Assembly: GCA_020310875.1 (NCBI GenBank)
Contig: CM035428.1
Coordinates: 101,707,661 to 101,771,660 of the forward strand
Source: Ceratopteris richardii
Taxonomy: Eukaryota; Streptophyta; Polypodiopsida; Polypodiales; Pteridaceae
DNA length: 64,000 nt
Reading direction: 5' to 3'
Shown here: in pieces, positions 57,403 to 64,000 of the stretch
Layout: every line of letters begins with the position of its first letter
Numbering within the stretch: the stretch's first letter is position 1
Program-made: the position numbers and the translations under genes
The notes under the pieces: generated by a model
The model's database searches: none
What the model saw: only the letters and a program-made list of their open reading frames with translations
Told to the model about the DNA's origin: nothing

Positions 57403-58460
57403 TCTTGGAACATCAATCTTACACTATGCGTGAGGTGGATTTGATCTACATAAAAAATTATCACTTGGATTACATCGAAAGAATATCCATTGAAGCGTTC
57501 TTTTACCTATGCTCATTTATTGCATTTTTTTAAAAGATTCTGATGGATCTTTTACCATTGTAAAAGCCTAACGATTTACACATGTACAAGTAGAAAAAGA
57601 AAGCTTATCTTCCATGAATTCCAAGTGGTTGAGTTGCAATCAATGAATCAATCCGTCACCTAAAAGCAGATCAAACTAGATCTTCACTTTTCCTAGATTG
57701 TAGGAAAGTGAGTTGATTCCCTCCAAGAACTAATCTTGCCTTCATTTGAATTCAAAATCCACTTGTAGAAGTCATGTAGCACTTCAAGACTCTATATATA
57801 GATTTCAAATCACTTCTACATTACATGGAAGCAATATATATACACTTGTGGCCATCATTGTCTTGCTCCTTCATTTTTGTGCATTGTCTTCTTCAACAAG
57901 AGTAAGCTTGCAGAGGCTGCTACTCTCTCTACAGAGCTTCAAATTCGATGAGTGAGCATTCATGTATAATTTTTCAAAGAATTTGGTTCAATAGATTCAG
58001 AGAAATCTCAGTTGTTCTGTCTCGAGGTCTATCTCTATGCATTCCTAAAAAATAGGAGGTACCAATGTTCAATATCGGATTCATTCCAAAAGCATACTTT
58101 TCTTATTTCTTGTACTCTTGTGCATTACATACACTCACACCTATATGTATCACTCCTCCAAAAGTATTTTTTCTAATTTTAATCACACTAGTCGCTATGA
58201 GCATTTGAAGTTGATTGTCTCATCCAAAGATAGTAAGTTTTTTGAGCTAGTCAATGTGCAAACCTATCTGTTTTGTATCGAATCTTTCTCGTTGATGCTC
58301 CAAAGTACAAAGTGCATTTTATCACACTTATCACATGCTTGTATGATCTGTTTGAGTATCCATAAGCTTAAGGGTTGGTCTTGTTCCGCTTGGCTAGACC
58401 GAACTTTGTCACTTTGCAACTCACTTTTCTACCTCCTACAAGCTTCTCCAAGTTCTTTCA
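57403..58460 (+). repeat. 3' LTR of copia element 5
   Basis: 1058 bp, aligned with 52601-53647, ending CTTTCA and followed by the TSD CCTTG. Confidence 0.93.
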
Positions 58461-58465
58461 CCTTG

Positions 58466-58870
58466 TATCCAGTGCATAGATCAACAATAAGATTCTCAAA
58501 TTGCCTACAAATTTAAGCAAGAATCCATGGCACACAGAAACCTGGGTAGAGCATTTCCATTTTGCATATAGCATTTCTTAATCCTTTTCTTCTCTGTACA
58601 AAAAAAGGGTTATCTGAGTCCTCATCCCGATAATCAACTAACATTAAACCGTATTGAAACACATGTGTGGTTGTCATCTTTCCCCTCCCATAGGCATTTG
58701 CAAATAGAAGCAGAGTGGCATGTTCCTCCTCTATGTATTGGAGACATCACTCAAGGTTTGTCATATCTCCCATTTGTCTTAACTCACAACTTCAATCACT
58801 TGGGAATTATCTTTCCTCACCACTTCTTACTCAATTGGATTGAGAATGCTATGGTCACCTAATGAGTGAC
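58466..58870 (-). pseudogene. Methyltransferase-like gene, 5' part beyond the copia insertion
   Basis: The minus strand reads QYIEEEHATLLLFANAYGRG, then (after a frame change near 58630) VDYRDEDSDNPFFVQRRKG and NAICKMEMLYPGFCVPWIL. It ends at the copia element 5 TSD. The sequence on the other side of the element (from 52595 down) continues a basic coding-like stretch into the zinc-finger-like exon at 52224. Upstream exons are not recognised, so the true N-terminus is unknown. Confidence 0.45.
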
Positions 58871-59084
58871 TCGTTGGATTATTATCACGTTCAACAGACA
58901 TAGTCATGATGATCCATTTTGGCTTCATAATCCATTTATAGGGCACAAATTAGGCTTCCTCACCTGAGCTAAGCTTCAGTTTCAATGTCTTTACAAAACT
59001 CTCCTCACACTTAGAAATGTCCTTACTCTGTGATTCAAAATCTTAGCAAAGGACATGACATTCAATTTCTTTGAACCGGGTCAA

Positions 59085-59470
59085 TGTCTGGCATCTACTT
59101 TATGTGAGGGCCAAGTTGATGCTAGGCATCACCCTTCAGAGTACATCGATGCCAAAACATCTACTTTATGTGAGGGCCAAGTGGATGCTAGGCATCAAGC
59201 TTGAGGACCAATTTGATGCAAGGCATTGACGTTATGTGAAAAGTTGAAGCAAGGCATAGCCTTATTACATGAAGTCAATGCTTGAGATCACTTTGGCAAC
59301 AAATTCAACGTCAAGCATCGTCTCACCGAAAATCAATTCTTGGCATCACCTTGGTCCTCGAAGGTATCAACTTGGTTTGACAAGTTGTTTCTCGGCATCG
59401 ACTTGGTCGTCCAAGGTGATGCCTAACATCTACTTGACCCTGAAGGCCGATGCCTAGCATCGACCCCTGG
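59085..59470. repeat. Degenerate GATGCTAGGCATC palindromic array
   Basis: Variants of GATGCTAGGCATC (whose halves GATGC and GGCATC/GCATC invert), together with CATCTACTT(T/G)A, recur about ten times at 20-45 bp spacing. One 33-bp segment (CATCTACTTTATGTGAGGGC onward) is present twice, at about 59092 and 59159. No coding function is supported. Confidence 0.8.
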
Positions 59471-60467
59471 CAATATAAGACTCACTTATATCTATGAAAC
59501 GGATTCAAATTCATTCAAAATAATATTACAAAAATTGCATTGAATAAATGTTAGAATATTTTTGGAATCTTTTTTAGTCAGGTACATTTTGATTACCTTT
59601 GAGACATTCTACCAACACCCTTCTTCTCCATTGGTGACATTTGTGCTTTTTTGTGATTTTTCTCTCTCATGTATTTGGCCTCTGTCCTCTCTCTTCACTT
59701 GTGGCTTAATGGAAAATGGGACTCAGTTGTTCTCATCTATTTATAGACATTTGGTTGAGTTGAACAAAGAACTAACCAAGATCAATCATATCAAACTAGG
59801 TCTAACTTGATGGTGCAACTAGACTATAGAGTTGAACTAGGATTTAACCAACATCAATCAAAATTCGTATTCGGTGAAGTACTTTCTATGCTCTTGATGT
59901 TGAGAGAATGAAAATATGTTTCACACTACAGATTTCATGCATCCGTTCTCCTTTATATTTGAAATAAGTTGAACATTTAGTAAGGGCAATTCCTCAAATT
60001 CATGTGGATGAAAACCTTTTCCACTATTGTATTGACTCAATGAGGGACAAGATCTATTGTGTGCCAAAGATTTACATGTTCCATATGACAGTTTACCATT
60101 TGATACCCGAGTAATGGTTCCATTTCTTCTATTTCTAGATGTTAGTCCATGGAATGTGTTGCAATCCAAAAGTTTCATGTCTTTCTACGATTATTGTAAA
60201 TTGATATGTAATAATTTTTATCTTGCTTGATAGAATAACTCCCTTTCTGAAAACCAAACATGTGTATGCAATGAGCACCCAGTAGCTAATATGTAGTTGA
60301 TATCTATATCCAATTATGTATCATAAAGGAGGAACATGAGTGAAACAAGTGTCATGTCATTATGCTTGTAACATCAGAGCTCACATTCATAAGTAGTAAG
60401 GTATTGATCCTCCCACCTCATAGCATACCATGTACTTGTTGAAAAATGAGTAGAGGAAGAAAAGGGA
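59471..60467. other. AT-rich stretch, nothing recognised
   Basis: No repeat ends or coherent frames could be identified between the palindromic array and the next LTR. Confidence 0.4.
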
Positions 60468-60692
60468 TGTTAATATATTTAGGTAGTGATGTGTGTGAAC
60501 ACACTAGGACTGTCGGGCACCTTTTTCCCTCTTTAGGAAGTTTTTTCCCTAGCTTGTATATATGCCTATAACCCTAACAGGTTACTTATCTTTGTACATT
60601 TTAGTGGTAATACATTCAGTATTGTGTGTTGTGCTCCAAGCTTCTTCTCCTTCCTTGTGTTGTTCATGTGCTTTGGCAGACATCTAACTACA
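60468..60692 (+). repeat. Short copia LTR with primer site, related to element 4
   Basis: 225 bp from TGTTAATATATTTAGG to ...CTAACTACA, followed by a primer site TGGTATCAGAGT (60695-60706). About 90 bp of leader after it match the reverse complement of the element 4 leader (CTTCATCTAGGGC, CAGTCT(T/C)AGAATC). Gag does not follow: homology stops at about 60795. It is therefore a truncated 5' end or a solo LTR with leader. Confidence 0.8.
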
Positions 60693-60795
60693 ATTGGTAT
60701 CAGAGTAGGTCTTGCTTCATCTAGGGCATTGTCGATACTCCTCCGGTCACAGTCTTAGAATCACACGAAATCTGGTACGCATACTCAAGGTGATT

Positions 60796-63450
60796 AGGAA
60801 TGAAAATGGCTTCACTTTGTGGTTTCTAAGAGATAAAGTATTTAATTCATATAGTGAGATGCAAGATTTATACCTTGGTGCTCACATGAAAATTATTGCA
60901 AATAACATGTCAATAACAAATGTTTCTTTTGAGTATTACTTTAGTCAAGGGATCCAATGTTGTAGGGCTGCATTTAAAATTGCAATCGGCATGGGGAATT
61001 TGATCATTCATAACATTGAACAAAGGCTTATGCGTGGAAATCTCAATTTTTATACATGTTATGGAATTGCGACCAAAGGATCTACGCGTTGTTATGCAAT
61101 GAGTTAGATGATGACCAATTTTAGTTTGCATTGTGAAGTTATTTCTACAACTGAAAGGTTACACTTGTCAGACAACTTTACTCATTGGGAAATATTTCAA
61201 GTCTATAGTGAAGAGAAGGAAAATAAAAATAAGGATGTGTTGTACCTAGATTTTACTCGATTATGGAAAGAAGATTTTAACCATGTGAGTATTCCTCATA
61301 ATGTTAGGATGGGTGTATGATAACTTTGTACCACTTTGGAAAACATGGCAAGGGGGGGTTAGAAAACCAAAAGAAAAATATATTTTTAAAGTTTTCTAAA
61401 GAACCATTGTGAAAGTAAAGCTTTCTAAAAAAAAGAAGGCAATTGATCATCTAAGTAAAACACTCAGAAATCGGTAGCATTAACGTGTTTATTGATTGAT
61501 GGTATGGATCAAATGAAAGCATGTTTTTCGCATTTTTTTCCAATCCTAAGGACAATGAAGATGAAGTCCTTGTGCAAATGCATTTTATTTGGTGCTTTGG
61601 TATACAATGGAACCGTAAAATCTAAGGTTTTCTTCACATATCCCAACATGCATAATGATCCAAACCTTACAGTCATTGTGATTCATAAGTTTCTCAATCA
61701 TGGCGGGGTCCTTTGCCACCAACCATGTATTTGTAGCTTGATAATAGTGCAAGAGAGAATAAAAATTCTACAACTTTGGACATTTATGCATGCTTAAAAA
61801 TAGACAAGGGTTCCAAAAGGTTAAGGTAAATTTTGTTTTAGTTTGACATACTCATGATCACATTGGTCAAATGTTTAGTACATTCTGTAAGAGATTGGAA
61901 TGCCATAATTCTTATATCTTGCCAATAGAATCCATGTTGATTTGCAAAGCATATACTCCAAAACTTGAAGTTCAACATTTTACATAGATTTATGAATTTA
62001 ACCAGCTTTGCTTTGTAGGGCTTGATAACACTACTACATTTTTGGCTTCGTTGCACAATATTAGTTTCAACCATGCATTCTTGATAAGGAGGCTTGATGA
62101 CATAAATATTTTATTTTAAAAGTAGTATTCATGTTATCCTAGGTGGGATCCTGAAGATGGATGCTGATTTTTATTGCATGTACCTAATTTGATTTCCTAT
62201 GTGGCAAAACAAAGAACATGTGAAAATAAAAGCAATATAGAATTTGTGTAAATGTGTTTGAGAAAAGTAGATGATGGATGCATGTACTTCTTGAAAGAAG
62301 AGACGGATTGAGTGCAAGCAAGCATGCTCCGGATCAAGATGTATCTTGGTGGGATGAGGTTTTTTAACCATCAAGAAAGTGTATAAAGGATACCATTGTA
62401 GGCCATTGGCCAATTGATATTCCATTCACATAGGATTTTAGCACACAAAGATCAATGAATGTGGACCAAGCATGTAATGCATATAAACTTCAAAGCTTTA
62501 TTCATTCACCATAAAAGAATATTTATGTAGGCCGAATGATGACAAAACAAGGTGAAGCACGATGGCATGGAAATTTGAAAGAAATAAATGTTGAAACAAT
62601 CATTGTTGTCCTTGCTAACGATGGTGAGTCTACCAAATTATTTTTCATTTTAAAGTTTCAGAGGTCATTAAAGATATTGATAAAAAAAGAATATAGGCTT
62701 TGATAGTCCAATTGTATTATGTTAAAAGTACTAGTGTATTCATAGGTAAATATAACTTAGAAATGGTATCTAACACCAAATAAATAGGCTAAAAAAAGAA
62801 AATTAATATTTAGAGCACATCCAATCTTAAATGGATGACATAGATATGCTTGCTTGTGATTTTGCCTCAACACAAATAGTGCACTTCAGGAAAACAACCA
62901 TAAATATGATAAAACAAAATGTTCCAAATCTATGTGGGATAGCTAATCATATGCAAACAAGAAGATTTGTACATGATCCTATAGAATTTGGTATGTACTC
63001 AGATGGGGATAGATCTCTTGTTAATATACAAGAAGAAGATGAGAGCTTGCAATAGTCTTAGACTCAATCAAATGCATTCAATGTGGGGGGGGGGTGTAGA
63101 CCTAGATCAAGACGTTCATGGCTTGATATAAAAGTCTTAGACCTTTTTTGTGCTTATAAGAATGCTCCAAAAAAATTCACATAGTGAAACATGTTTTATA
63201 GCTTTTTGGATTCACCTTCCAAAAATTGGAAGATTATGAAATGGATGTAAATAAAAAGTCGTAATAAACAAGAAGAACTATGTCGATAACAGAGAAATCC
63301 CTCATCCAAAATTAAGCAAATTGCTTCTTATGTTTGAAAACCCTTTATATCAATATACATATATTTCAATAATCAACTCAAAACATGTGCATTTTTTATA
63401 TTTTTTGTCATTTTGTTTTATTTTGGAGCTCAAAATGTGCCAAACATTTT
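60796..63450. other. Unassigned stretch with small plus-strand ORFs
   Basis: ORFs at 60712-61107 (131 codons, the first part overlapping copia leader), 61108-61320 (70 codons) and 62831-63055 (74 codons) show no recognisable domain. The first two are adjacent and could be one broken gene. Nothing else is supported. Confidence 0.25.
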
Positions 63451-63453
63451 GAT

Positions 63454-64000
63454 CTATTTAAGATTGACATCTCCAAAATCTATATGAGAAATATATTTGT
63501 GATTATAAATTGCATGCAAAAGATAAAGATTGAACATGTATTCAATGGAGATCCTCATAAGTACCATAATGGTAGGCATCTTTGCAACACGTGAAAATGT
63601 TTCTTCATAATCAAAATCATGTGTTTCTGCATATCCTTTGGACAATATCCTTGATTTTTACTTGTTAATAGATCCCACCTTGAACCTATGACTCTCACAG
63701 ATTGAGTATTGGGCACCAATTCCCAAGTTTGATTTTGGTAAATCATCTATTTCATCTTCCATAGCACTCATCCGCTCAGGCTTCTCCTTTGCTTCTTCAT
63801 ATGATGAGCGTTCTTTAGAGTTTGAGTCTTGTGCTAGGTATATTGAGTGGTTACTAACTAATGAAGTATCATATCCATACCCTTCCGGCTTTCTTTTTTC
63901 TCTAGGTGACCTTCTAATGATTTGTTGAGAGGATTCTGCCACATCTCTCAATTCTTATTCTTTTTCTTTGCCTTGAATCTAGCTCTTGAGTTTTCGTAGC
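63454..64000 (-). pseudogene. Copia IN-RT linker and RT N-terminal fragment
   Basis: On the minus strand from the right edge: REKRKPEGYGYDTSLV, SIYLAQDSNSKERSSYEEAK and SAMEDEIDDL (63658-63951). After a frame change it gives KGYAETHDFDYEETFSRVAK (63555-63645) and RT N-terminal sequence to about 63454. The catalytic YVDD is absent, and the element continues beyond the window. Confidence 0.85.

Larger units (their letters stand above)
52601..58460 (+). mobile_element. Copia element 5, complete ends, inserted in the methyltransferase-like gene
   Basis: LTRs at 52601-53647 and 57403-58460 share their ends (GAACATCAA start, AGCTTCTC(G/C)AAGTTCTTT(T/C)A end). The TSD CCTTG is at 52596-52600 and 58461-58465. 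The primer site TGGTATTAGAGC is at 53649-53660, and a polypurine tract TTCAGGGGAAGC is at about 57391-57402. Coding sequence is on the plus strand but heavily broken, and most of the RT is deleted. Flanking minus-strand coding sequence on both sides reads as one protein once the element is ignored. Confidence 0.95.

Overview
The window is nuclear DNA of a land plant, and a gymnosperm-like genome is my best guess. This rests on an intronless plastid-type carotenoid cleavage dioxygenase (CCD) gene, plant Ty1/copia and Ty3/gypsy LTR retrotransposons, L1-type LINEs and tRNA-derived SINEs. It is AT-rich, repeat-dense and gene-poor. Only one gene looks intact: a 680-codon CCD4-like ORF at 11006-13048 (+). 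Nearly everything else is nested and decayed mobile DNA. I see no rRNA, CRISPR, operon or bacterial feature.

Layout. 1-5190: relics of copia, gypsy and LINE coding regions, a SINE-like repeat and a long AT microsatellite. 5192-13511: a repeated unit (three partial copies) leads into the CCD gene and is cut by a copia fragment, two 5'-truncated L1 LINEs, a SINE and a small retroposon, several with clear target-site duplications (TSDs). 13529-16837: a longer L1 on the minus strand, convergent with CCD. 17168-19590: an L1 relic on the plus strand split by a 1-kb unknown insertion. 21055-26935: copia element 2 nested inside copia element 1. 29713-35008: copia element 3, complete with LTRs and a 5-bp TSD, but lacking the reverse-transcriptase core. 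35429-37060: gypsy relic. 39201-43850: a non-autonomous LTR element with TSD, TG..CA LTRs and a tRNA-Asp-type primer site. It holds a palindromic AAAATCGCGATTTT-type array, a protease-like fragment and a fragment of an ARGONAUTE PIWI domain. 46190-49375: gypsy integrase abutting a short-LTR copia 5' half. 49765-58870: a decayed multi-exon gene (minus strand) with beta-class N4/N6 DNA-methyltransferase motifs, split by copia element 5 (52601-58460, TSD CCTTG). 58871-64000: a palindromic GATGC/GGCATC array, a short copia LTR with primer site, unassigned sequence and a copia fragment.

The elements do not form a pathway; the common theme is retrotransposition. The most notable items are the Argonaute fragment carried inside an LTR retrotransposon, the methyltransferase-like gene broken by a copia insertion, the palindromic arrays, and the repeated loss of the reverse-transcriptase core from copia copies. 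All family assignments come from reading motifs by eye, with no database search.
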